From Phycisphaerae bacterium (GTDB lineage: Bacteria > Planctomycetota > Phycisphaerae > UBA1845 > Fen-1342), in contig JAFGRR010000207.1 of the NCBI GenBank assembly GCA_016935035.1, forward strand, positions 1 through 7,916: DNA of 7,916 nucleotides, in the 5' to 3' direction. The stretch's first letter is position 1; every line of letters begins with the position of its first letter. Below are positions 1 to 6,067 of this stretch, piece after piece. The notes under the pieces are model-generated. The model was not told the origin of the DNA. It did not search any database and saw nothing but the letters and a program-made list of their open reading frames with translations. A program made the position numbers and the translations under genes.

Positions 1-10
1 GAAGCGTAAG

Positions 11-1279
11 ATGACGCAGACCCAGGCGGACTACTACGAGTTTCTCGAAATCGAGCCGATTCTGGACGATCTGCGCAGCGGTGCGGATGACGCCGACGGC
101 AGCCGGGCCTGGGCGCAGGCCGGTGCCGATGCTGCCCATGACGAGGTGCAGCGGCTCCAGGGCGAGGTGGCCGCGCTGGAAGCTGAGCTGGCCAAGATCC
201 AGGAGCAGTTGCGCGTCGCACGCGACGAGCGGCTGACGCTCGAGAGCGAGAGCTTCACCGCCGGCGATGACGCCGCGTTTGCGCGATTCCGCGACAAATA
301 CCTGGCGGTGTTCGACCGGATGCGTGATTTGGAGCAGACCGAACAGCGGCTCATGTATGGCAGCATGTCCGGTGAAGGTGACGAGGCGGAAGTGGTGCTT
401 GGGCTGGACGCGCTGCAGCGTGAGTTGGCGCTACAGCAGGAACTGGCCGAGCGGTATGACGCCGCCGTCGCGGCGCTCGACCGCCGTATCGAACACATGC
501 AGGTTGCCTCGGACGAGGCGCATAGGGGCGTGGTTGACTACAGCGAGCGTCTGAAGGCACATCAGGCCGAGTTGGAAGCGATGCTGCCGGAGATGGGCAA
601 GCTGGCGCAGCAGGCGTTCGACGCGGAGATCGAGGCGTTGTCATCCGCCGCCGCGGCACGGCAGGCGTTTTCACAGGCGAACGAGGCCATCCGCAAGTGG
701 AAGGCGGACGCGCGTCAGATAGAAGACCCGGAGGGTACGAACGCTCGGTTGACCATGATCAAGGGTGATCGGTACTCGGAGCAGCTTGGCGCCAGCGCCG
801 AGGCGGCCGCCCGCATGCTTGAGGGTCGCATTCACTGGCACCGTTTCGACGGTCTGGCGCGGCAGATCGACGCCTTCAAGCGTCTGACCGATCTTGTCGG
901 CACGGGCACGTTCGAGGAGACCAAGCTGCGCGAGGCGATGCAGACGGCTCGCGATGAGGGCACGAAGACTCTCGACCAGGCTGTGACGCTGTATCAGGGG
1001 CTCGCCGGCGGACCGGCCGAAACAAGCTGGGTGCACAAGTCGTCCCTGGCGGCGACGTACTACCTGTTGTCGAAGTTCAACGAGGACCAGCGCGAGACAC
1101 TGGAGTTGCAAGCCGCCGAGACGCTTGATACCGCTGTCACGCCAGGCGAGAAGAGCCCGTACGTGGCGGACCAGGTGCGGTTCCGCGATTACCTCATCAA
1201 GAAGACAGGCTACGCCGCGCCGACCCGGAACGAGACAACCGACGAGCCAGCGGAAGAGCTTCCTGACGCCGGGAGCTAG
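11..1279 (+). CDS. Coiled-coil / helical-repeat protein of unknown function, 5' end uncertain
   Basis: I do not recognise the family. From the ATG at 11 the protein has 422 residues and is almost wholly helical. Residues about 43-80 are a heptad-rich coiled coil (VQRLQGEVAALEAELAKIQ), 99-118 and 130-195 are further long charged helices, and 340-372 (LAATYYLLSKF and what follows) resembles a TPR-like helix pair. The C-terminal 20 residues are acidic and look disordered. Seen from this ATG there is no signal peptide or membrane segment. The reading frame stays open to the left edge (codons aag, cgt, aag precede the ATG), and there is no clear Shine-Dalgarno sequence. The real start may therefore lie upstream, where a signal or lipoprotein sequence could be hidden. 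The stop is followed by two hairpins. A structural or scaffold role is only a guess; I am sure of the gene but not of its job. Confidence 0.8.
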   Translation: MTQTQADYYEFLEIEPILDDLRSGADDADGSRAWAQAGADAAHDEVQRLQGEVAALEAELAKIQEQLRVARDERLTLESESFTAGDDAAFARFRDKYLAVFDRMRDLEQTEQRLMYGSMSGEGDEAEVVLGLDALQRELALQQELAERYDAAVAALDRRIEHMQVASDEAHRGVVDYSERLKAHQAELEAMLPEMGKLAQQAFDAEIEALSSAAAARQAFSQANEAIRKWKADARQIEDPEGTNARLTMIKGDRYSEQLGASAEAAARMLEGRIHWHRFDGLARQIDAFKRLTDLVGTGTFEETKLREAMQTARDEGTKTLDQAVTLYQGLAGGPAETSWVHKSSLAATYYLLSKFNEDQRETLELQAAETLDTAVTPGEKSPYVADQVRFRDYLIKKTGYAAPTRNETTDEPAEELPDAGS

Positions 1280-1292
1280 CACATTCCGTAGT

Positions 1293-1314
1293 GGCCGACA
1301 TCTCGTCGGTCGTT
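1293..1314 (+). terminator. Hairpin just after the coiled-coil gene
   Basis: An inverted repeat (1293-1299 with 1305-1311, one G-U pair, five-base loop) lies 14 bases after the stop codon at 1279 and is followed by a short GTTT run. It is a plausible first, weak rho-independent terminator for the + strand gene. Confidence 0.4.
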
Positions 1315-1329
1315 TGCGCGGACAATAAG

Positions 1330-1370
1330 CGGAACGTCTGGCCTGGGGCCTGGACGTTCCGTTTGCGTTT
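1330..1370 (+). terminator. Second, stronger hairpin terminator, possibly bidirectional
   Basis: The arms CGGAACGTC (1330-1338) and GACGTTCCG (1353-1361) pair perfectly over nine bases. Two G-U pairs and one G-C pair extend the stem inward. It is followed by TTTGCGTTT on the + strand and by CTTATTGT on the minus strand. It lies between two convergent genes (stops at 1279 and 1483), so it could stop transcription from both sides. The T-runs are imperfect, which lowers certainty. Confidence 0.55.
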
Positions 1371-1482
1371 GGCTTACGTTGCGGTAGTCACAGCAACGCC
1401 GCCGTATCGCTTGCCGGGTGAACGCACGGCTCACAGAGTCGTGGCACGCGGGGGAGATGCCGCTTCAGATACGATTGCCGAG

Positions 1483-1761
1483 CTAATCGGCGACGAAGAT
1501 GCGCTGGTTGGTGCCGCCGGAGCCGACCTGGACTCGGGTCGTCCGCAGGCACTTGGGGCAGCGGACGACGTAGAACGACTGATCGGGCCGCCGGTATGCA
1601 CGCGTGTACACGCCGCAACAGCGGAAAAGGATGCCGAGATGAGGACGTCGTTCGACGTCATCGTCGGCTGTGTCGTAGGTGTCGATACGTGGATTATCGG
1701 ACACGTGCTGACTCCGATAAGGACATTGATCTGATGGCACGTATCGGCGGGGTTCGGACAT
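1483..1761 (-). CDS. Small zinc-ribbon-like protein, 92 aa
   Basis: From the ATG at 1761 the product has 92 residues. The C-terminal half carries an adjacent cysteine pair (C48, C49, in FRCCGVYTRAYRR) and a CPKC knuckle (C68, C71), the spacing of a small zinc-binding ribbon. A further cysteine at 13 sits in a CPYR context. The middle is acidic (DTADDDVERR), and the tail VGSGGTNQRIFV ends shortly before the stop. From memory, short proteins of this form (RCCGVY...RCPKC...GGT..RFF) recur in Planctomycetes with no assigned function; this is recollection and no search was run. The frame stays open upstream to a GTG at 1857, but that extension is low-complexity and runs through a hairpin, so I prefer the ATG at 1761. 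No clear ribosome site precedes it. It lies 132 bases downstream of trpF on the same strand and may share its transcript. Nucleic-acid or protein binding is only a possibility. Confidence 0.65.
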   Translation of the reverse strand: MSEPRRYVPSDQCPYRSQHVSDNPRIDTYDTADDDVERRPHLGILFRCCGVYTRAYRRPDQSFYVVRCPKCLRTTRVQVGSGGTNQRIFVAD

Positions 1762-1831
1762 GACTTGATTGACTGTTGACGGTCGGCGTTGTGTGCGTGG
1801 GCTTGCTCGGGAGCTTGCGGCAAGAGGAGCC

Positions 1832-1847
1832 TCGGGCTTCAGCCCGG
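1832..1847. repeat. Short hairpin with GGGCTTCAGCCC core in the spacer between trpF and the zinc-ribbon gene
   Basis: CGGGC (1833-1837) and GCCCG (1842-1846) form a five-base stem closed by a TTCA loop, with a G-U pair outside. It sits 47 bases beyond the trpF stop. No T-run follows on either strand, so it is a weak terminator at best. It could equally be a copy of a dispersed intergenic repeat. Apart from this hairpin I see nothing definite in 1762-1893. Confidence 0.35.
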
Positions 1848-1893
1848 ACGGTCCCACGACCGCCGCAGGCGTCCCGTGCCCATGAACGCTTGT

Positions 1894-2541
1894 TCAGCCA
1901 AGTTGGCGAGCCGCTGAGACGAAGCGGCGGATGGCGTCGGGGTCCTTGATCCCTGGCGACGACTCAACGCCGCTGGCGACGTCCACGCCCGCGTAGCCGT
2001 GCCCCGAGACGATCTGGGCGACGTTGCCGGGGTTCAGGCCGCCGGCGCACCATATCGGAACGTAGCAGTCGGCCAGTTGGCCGGCCACCGCCGCCAGACA
2101 GTCGTAGCCGGGGTGCTCGCCGAGTTTGGGGGAGTCGAGCAGGACGGCGTCGATGGTGGCGCCAGTGTCGCGGGCGGCTTCGAGATACTCTTGCAGCAGA
2201 TCCACGCTGCCGACGCCACTAATTTCCCAGGCCTTGATCACGTGCAGGCCGGGGTGCTGGGTTTGCAGATACCGAACCATTGCTACCGGCTCGGAGCCGT
2301 GAAGCTGGACCCATTGAGACGGTACCTGCCTCAGGGCGGCCGCGATCTCGTCGTACGGCTGGTTCATGAAGACGAGCACAGGGTGCAAGGTGGACGGCAG
2401 GGCGGCGGCGATGAGGGCGGCGTCGGCGAGCGCGACCTGACGCCGACTCGCGGCGCGGATCAGGCCGATGAAGTCGGCGCCGGCCTCGGCGGCGACGCGT
2501 GCGTCTTCGAGCCTCGTGATTCCGCAGACCTTCACGTGCAT
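1894..2541 (-). CDS. trpF: Phosphoribosylanthranilate isomerase
   Basis: TrpF catalyses the Amadori rearrangement of phosphoribosylanthranilate to the carboxyphenylaminodeoxyribulose phosphate in tryptophan synthesis, in the cytosol. The 215-residue product has the family's usual length and (beta/alpha)8-barrel landmarks. These are KVCGIT at 4-9 with catalytic Cys6, QLHG at 79-82, LLDS at 134-137 with general acid Asp136, the phosphate-binding GGLNPGNV at 167-174, and GVDVASGVESSPGIKD at 185-200. The start is the ATG at 2541, because KVCGIT must lie at the very N-terminus and GGAG sits five bases upstream (minus strand CTGGAGCGACC before ATG). The open frame continues to 2670 but that part is not TrpF-like. 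One oddity is that the usual SPR segment after the second strand reads IRAASRR here. No other trp gene is in the window, so trpF stands apart from the rest of its pathway. The identification is firm. Confidence 0.95.
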   Translation of the reverse strand: MHVKVCGITRLEDARVAAEAGADFIGLIRAASRRQVALADAALIAAALPSTLHPVLVFMNQPYDEIAAALRQVPSQWVQLHGSEPVAMVRYLQTQHPGLHVIKAWEISGVGSVDLLQEYLEAARDTGATIDAVLLDSPKLGEHPGYDCLAAVAGQLADCYVPIWCAGGLNPGNVAQIVSGHGYAGVDVASGVESSPGIKDPDAIRRFVSAARQLG

Positions 2542-2690
2542 GGTCGCTCCAGCGGGTCGGGCGTTTGGGGCAATCGTGTGGCGGCAGACACCCGTGTCCG
2601 ACGTTGTTTTTGCGCGGCGACTGAAGATGGCCGACGAGACGTTGGCCGCTACACTCGGCTCGCGCGTCATCAGCTCACACCGTGGTTTCG

Positions 2691-2698
2691 ATTATAAC
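2691..2698. promoter_or_regulatory. AT-rich -10-like element in the trpF / protease divergent spacer
   Basis: The 199 bases between trpF and the protease must hold promoters for both. The only AT-rich core is ATTATAAC at 2691-2698. It reads as a perfect TATAAT on the minus strand (2696 to 2691, towards trpF) and as TATAAC on the + strand (towards the protease). I cannot find a good -35 box at proper spacing on either side, so use in either direction is tentative. If used for trpF, the leader would be about 145 bases. Confidence 0.3.
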
Positions 2699-2740
2699 CG
2701 CCGGTGTCGCGCGGGCGGCTTTCCCGTATCATCTCCCGTC

Positions 2741-4297
2741 ATGTTAATGGTTGTAATCGCGGTGCTTTCGATCGCGCTGGCCCGGCCGGAGTTCGGCTGG
2801 GTAACCCAGCCGGTGGCCGTGCTCGCGCTGGTCCTGGCGGCGACGCTGGTGCCGCCACTGGTGACGCGGTCGGTCAGTCGGCGCGCGCTGCGCTTGCTGA
2901 ATCTGCACCCGGCTGAGCCGGGGCACGGGCAGTACGCGCTGGGACGCGGGCTGGGGCTGGTGCGCTGGTTGCTTGGTGGGTTGCACGCCGGCGTGCTGGC
3001 GCTGACCTCGTGGCCGGAGTTATGTGAACGCATACCGGTCGTCGGCGAGTGGTTTGTCCTGCCGACGCTGCTGGCGATCGGCCCGTTTCTCATCTCGATC
3101 GTGCTGGTGTGGGTTTTTGCGTATCCGGCCGAGCGGGCGGTTCGCCACGTCGCGATGGAGGTTTACCTTTTTCGCGGCAAGCCGGTTCAGCCCGTCTGGA
3201 CGATGGTCGAATTCCTGACCTACAAGCTCCGCCATGATGTGCTCATCATTCTCATCCCGATGGCGATCATCCTGGCAGCGCATGACCTGATAAGTTGGAA
3301 GGCTCGCGCCATTCGCCAACTGGCGGACATTCAGATTCTGCCCGATCTGCTGCTCGGCGCTGTCGCTGTGGCGGTGGCGACGATCACGCCCGAGATCATC
3401 CGGCACGTCTGGCACACGCGGCGGCTGCCGGAAAGCCCGCTGCGTGACCGACTGGTCGAACTCGGTCGCCGCCTGGGCGTGCGCTGCCGGGAGATCCTGG
3501 TCTGGGAGTCTGGTGGGGCGCTGGTGAACGCGGCGGTGATGGGCTTTGTGGCTCCGCTGCGTTACGTGTTGATAACGGACACGATGCTGGAGCAAATGTC
3601 GGATCAGAAGGTCGAGGCGGTCTTCGGCCACGAAGCCGGCCACGCCAAGCAGCATCACATCATCTACTTTATGCTGTTCGCGCTGATCAGCGGCTGCGTT
3701 CTGATGGTGTTCTCCGTACCGCCGACGGGATTCACGCGGACGCAGTACCAGTTGTTGTCCGTGGTGCTCGGGGCGCTTTTGCTGGTGAAGTGGGGCGTGG
3801 TGTTCGGCTGGATTTCGCGGCGTTTCGAGCGGCAGGCGGACGTGTACGGCGTGCGGACGCTGGCGCTGTCGGGGCTGCCGTGTTTGCAGTCATGCGCGCT
3901 GCACGGCGAGACGGCCGCCGACGCGACTTTCGATCAGTTGCACATGTCAGCGTCCCAAGCGTCGGATTCGCGTGGCGTGGCAAGCGCGAATCCGGGGCTA
4001 TCGCCGACATCATCGGCGGCCCCGTTGTGTCGCACCGCCGCGCACGTCTATGGAGCGACGCTGCATGACGTGGCGTTGCTAAACGGCATTCCGCCGGAGT
4101 CGAGCAGTTGGCGACATGGGTCAATCGCGTCGCGTGCCCGGCAGGTGCAGGTTTACGCATCAGACTCGGCGGCGCTGCTGCGTTTCGAGCGCCAGGTGGC
4201 CTTGGTCAAACTGTGCATCGCGGTAGCGGCGGTCATCGCGACGGGCTGGGCCATCGTCGAACTGGACTTGTGGAAGCTAGTCACACGCTGGTTCTAA
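2741..4297 (+). CDS. Integral-membrane M48-family zinc metalloprotease (Ste24/HtpX-like)
   Basis: This is a membrane-embedded zinc endopeptidase of 518 residues. The zinc site is HEAGH at 297-301 (ligands His297 and His301, catalytic Glu298), with the third ligand Glu363 in RRFERQADVYGV, which also holds the usual Asp367. Hydrophobic, probably membrane-spanning stretches lie near 1-14, 22-42, 72-90, 104-128, 166-181, 203-220, 307-327, 338-356 and 489-508, so the catalytic site is flanked by helices as in Ste24/M48. A late motif, SSWRHGSIASRARQV (455-469), matches the W-H-S-I-x-x-R segment I associate with the end of the peptidase domain. Between them, about residues 387-428 are Ser/Ala-rich and look inserted; the DNA there contains a strong palindrome. 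Start: the ATG at 2741 begins a hydrophobic segment. The frame is open upstream to 2468 but that part overlaps trpF antisense. No Shine-Dalgarno sequence is visible. Likely role is membrane-protein quality control or processing; the substrate is unknown. Confidence 0.88.
   Translation: MLMVVIAVLSIALARPEFGWVTQPVAVLALVLAATLVPPLVTRSVSRRALRLLNLHPAEPGHGQYALGRGLGLVRWLLGGLHAGVLALTSWPELCERIPVVGEWFVLPTLLAIGPFLISIVLVWVFAYPAERAVRHVAMEVYLFRGKPVQPVWTMVEFLTYKLRHDVLIILIPMAIILAAHDLISWKARAIRQLADIQILPDLLLGAVAVAVATITPEIIRHVWHTRRLPESPLRDRLVELGRRLGVRCREILVWESGGALVNAAVMGFVAPLRYVLITDTMLEQMSDQKVEAVFGHEAGHAKQHHIIYFMLFALISGCVLMVFSVPPTGFTRTQYQLLSVVLGALLLVKWGVVFGWISRRFERQADVYGVRTLALSGLPCLQSCALHGETAADATFDQLHMSASQASDSRGVASANPGLSPTSSAAPLCRTAAHVYGATLHDVALLNGIPPESSSWRHGSIASRARQVQVYASDSAALLRFERQVALVKLCIAVAAVIATGWAIVELDLWKLVTRWF
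3958..3999. repeat. Imperfect palindrome inside the protease gene
   Basis: CGGATTCGCG (3963-3972) and CGCGAATCCG (3985-3994) pair perfectly over ten bases around a 12-base loop. A G-U pair, one mismatch and a further AGC/GCT pairing (3958-3960 with 3997-3999) extend the stem. It falls in frame within the low-complexity stretch of the M48 protein (about residues 406-420), away from the catalytic motifs. It may be an inserted palindromic element, or chance in a GC-rich gene. Confidence 0.55.
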
Positions 4298-4307
4298 CGA
4301 GACGGCA

Positions 4308-4338
4308 CGTGGCGTCAGGCCTCGGCTGCTGACGTTGC
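4308..4338. terminator. Hairpin between the convergent protease and nadA genes
   Basis: CGTCAG (4313-4318) pairs with CTGACG (4329-4334), and an imperfect outer part adds a few more pairs. It lies in the 66-base gap between the two stops (4297 and 4364) and could serve both transcripts. No T-run follows on either strand, so it is a weak candidate. Confidence 0.35.
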
Positions 4339-4363
4339 ACCTTCCGCGAACTCGTGCCGATCG

Positions 4364-5500
4364 TCACTTGGCTGATATTGGCTGCGTTGGCCGTAGGGCT
4401 AGCATGCGATCGAGCGCCACCTTGGACCAGTGCCGCGTCTCGGTGTCGACGCTGACTTGGTTTGCAATCTCGCCGGCCGCCAGCCGTTCCAGGCACCAGT
4501 ACAGGTGTCGCAAGTCGATGCGGTACATCGTCGTGCACAGGCAGTGTATGCCGGCCAGCGATCGCACGTGCTTGTCGGGATTTTCCAGAGCGACCCTCTT
4601 CACGAGATTGTGCTCGGTGCCGATCGCCCAGTACGAGCCGGCGGGGGCCTTGTTGACGGCCTGGATGATGTACTCGGTGCTGCCGACCAGATCCGCCGCC
4701 TGGCAGACCTCCCACGCACATTCCGGATGCACAATGACGTTGTACGGTTCGTCGAGCTTGCGCACCGCGTCGATCTGCGCCTTGGTGAACAGGCCGTGCA
4801 CCGAGCAGTGCCCCTTCCACAGGATGAAACGCGCTGCCCGCACCTGCTCGGCGGTCAGGCCACCGTTGCGCTGGGCCGGATCATAGATGATCATGCTACC
4901 CAGCGGAAAGCCGAGGGCGTACGCCGTGTTGCGGCCGAGATGCTGATCCGGAGCGAACAGGATCTTGTGTCCACCGTCACCGTTCGGCGTGCCGCCGTGC
5001 AGTGCCCACTCGACCACCAGCTTGGCATTTGAGCTGGTGCAGCAGGCCCCGTCATGCCGGCCGACGAACGCCTTGACGGCAGCGGACGAGTTCACGTACG
5101 TGATAGGCGTAATCGGCGTGCCGTCCTCGGCGCCTTCCAGAAACTGCCACGCATCCTCGACGTCGTCGATATCCGCCATGTCCGCCATGCTGCAGCCCGC
5201 CGACAGATCCGGCAGAATTACCCGCCGCCTGTTGTCGGTCAGAATATCCGCCGACTCTGCCATGAAGTGCACGCCGCAGAAGACGATGAACTCGGCGTCC
5301 TTCTGCTCGGCCGCGAGTTGCGACAGCTTCAGACTGTCACCGCGCAGGTCGGCGAACTCGATCACGTCCTGCTGCTGGTAGTGGTGCCCGAGGATGACGA
5401 GACGCTTGCCAAACTGCTCCTTGAGCCGGCGGATGCCCGCCCGCAGTTCATCATCGCTGAGTTGCTGATACCGATCGGCCAGGGGTAGTTGATACAGCAT
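4364..5500 (-). CDS. nadA: Quinolinate synthase A
   Basis: NadA condenses iminoaspartate (from NadB or aspartate dehydrogenase) with dihydroxyacetone phosphate to give quinolinate in de novo NAD synthesis, in the cytosol, using a [4Fe-4S] cluster. The 378-residue product is the longer, Bacillus-like form. Visible motifs are ILGHHYQQQDV (36-46), GDSLKLSQLA (54-63), AGCSMADMA (101-109, cluster ligand Cys103), YVNSSAAVKA (135-144), CCTSSNA (153-159), WKGHCSVH (228-235, ligand Cys232), HPEC (258-261, substrate-binding His and Glu), GSTEYII (273-279) and CLCTTM (320-325), where Cys320 or Cys322 is the third ligand. All expected cluster cysteines are present, so it should be active. The ATG at 5500 is the natural start for this length; upstream there is only a weak GGCGAG. 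No nadB or nadC is in the window. A 168-base gap separates it from vanZ upstream, so it probably has its own promoter. The identification is firm. Confidence 0.96.
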   Translation of the reverse strand: MLYQLPLADRYQQLSDDELRAGIRRLKEQFGKRLVILGHHYQQQDVIEFADLRGDSLKLSQLAAEQKDAEFIVFCGVHFMAESADILTDNRRRVILPDLSAGCSMADMADIDDVEDAWQFLEGAEDGTPITPITYVNSSAAVKAFVGRHDGACCTSSNAKLVVEWALHGGTPNGDGGHKILFAPDQHLGRNTAYALGFPLGSMIIYDPAQRNGGLTAEQVRAARFILWKGHCSVHGLFTKAQIDAVRKLDEPYNVIVHPECAWEVCQAADLVGSTEYIIQAVNKAPAGSYWAIGTEHNLVKRVALENPDKHVRSLAGIHCLCTTMYRIDLRHLYWCLERLAAGEIANQVSVDTETRHWSKVALDRMLALRPTQPISAK

Positions 5501-5545
5501 GCGTGTTTTGCTCGCCGGCGTAATGGATCATCCTGCTCAACCTGT

Positions 5546-5575
5546 ATGATAGCGCTACTCACCGCCCGATTCCAG
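5546..5575 (-). promoter_or_regulatory. Weak candidate nadA promoter
   Basis: On the minus strand TATCAT (5551 to 5546) could act as a -10 box. The best -35 at 17-18 base spacing (TGGAAT or CTGGAA, around 5569-5575) matches only three of six consensus bases. It would give a leader of about 40 bases before nadA. Offered as a candidate only. Confidence 0.25.
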
Positions 5576-5604
5576 GTTAGCGCTTGGCACGAGTATCTTA
5601 TGTA

Positions 5605-5629
5605 GCGGCCGCCCCCCCGTGGCGGCCGT
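5605..5629 (-). terminator. GC-rich hairpin between vanZ and nadA
   Basis: CGGCCGCC (5606-5613) pairs perfectly with GGCGGCCG (5621-5628) around a seven-base loop, plus one outer G-U pair. It lies 40 bases beyond the vanZ stop and about 105 bases before the nadA start. On the minus strand it could end or attenuate the parA-vanZ transcript, but no T-run follows, so rho-independent termination would be inefficient. Confidence 0.4.
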
Positions 5630-5668
5630 AGTGTCTTCGCACGTTTCATGCGGCAGCGTCACCAATCC

Positions 5669-6067
5669 CTACGCCCGTGCCGCCCTCGAACGCCGGATCT
5701 CCAACGCCGCCAACACCACCCCGCTCCCCAGCATATCCATGCCCCAATCCGCGAAATCCGCTGATCGCCCCACAACCGGCTGCGTGATTTCATCAAATGC
5801 CGCATAGGCCGCGATGATAACGGCCAGCTTCCACACCAGCGCTCGCGTCGGCGGCCGGTGCAGCGTTTCGGCAAACAGCCACAGCACCAGCGCCAGAATC
5901 GCAAACGCCACCAAGTGTGCCGTTTTGTCGCCGCCGGGCACCTCTCCATGCAGGCTCAGATGTGGAAAGTGAGTGGAGCAGAAGAGGAAGATCCAATACG
6001 CTGGCAGCATCCGCCGCCAGAAGTGCGCCCAGGGTGTGACGCGCCCACCGGATGACGACGTGCTCAC
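5669..6067 (-). CDS. VanZ-like membrane protein, 132 aa
   Basis: This is a small integral-membrane protein of the VanZ-like family. It shows the family signatures in order: GGDKTAHLVAFAIL (45-58), the DKxxH motif that opens a helix, then FDEITQPVVGRSADFADWGMDMLG (91-114), carrying DExxQ, GR and the D-x-x-x-D-x-x-G helix. About four hydrophobic helices are visible (near 21-36, 52-68, 78-92 and 108-122), and the C-terminus is basic. The biochemical function of the family is poorly known; VanZ itself gives low-level teicoplanin resistance, but most homologues like this one have no resistance link. The start is GTG at 6067. It overlaps the TGA of parA in the four bases GTGA, which implies translational coupling; a GAGG lies about 11 bases upstream inside parA. 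The next methionine, at residue 20, would trim a short polar N-terminus and is the alternative start. Confidence 0.87.
   Translation of the reverse strand: MSTSSSGGRVTPWAHFWRRMLPAYWIFLFCSTHFPHLSLHGEVPGGDKTAHLVAFAILALVLWLFAETLHRPPTRALVWKLAVIIAAYAAFDEITQPVVGRSADFADWGMDMLGSGVVLAALEIRRSRAARA

Noticed and set aside
1291..1734. A 147-codon open frame on the + strand
   Set aside because: It lies antisense to the zinc-ribbon gene, contains a hairpin terminator near its start and shows no recognisable protein features.
1762..1857. N-terminal extension of the zinc-ribbon protein to a GTG at 1857
   Set aside because: The added sequence is Pro/Arg/Ser-rich and is read through the GGGCTTCAGCCC hairpin; the ATG at 1761 is more natural.
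2542..2670. Upstream extension of trpF to the ATG at 2670
   Set aside because: The extra 43 residues are not TrpF-like, while the ATG at 2541 puts KVCGIT at the N-terminus and has a GGAG five bases upstream.
2468..2740. Upstream extension of the M48 protease over trpF
   Set aside because: It would lie antisense to the trpF coding sequence; the hydrophobic N-terminus begins at 2741.
4335..5488. Several long + strand frames opposite nadA
   Set aside because: They are mirror frames of a GC-rich gene whose minus-strand product is unmistakable NadA.
5501..5668. A riboswitch-like leader upstream of nadA
   Set aside because: The spacer holds one GC-rich hairpin and a weak promoter candidate, but no arrangement I can match to a known NAD-related riboswitch.
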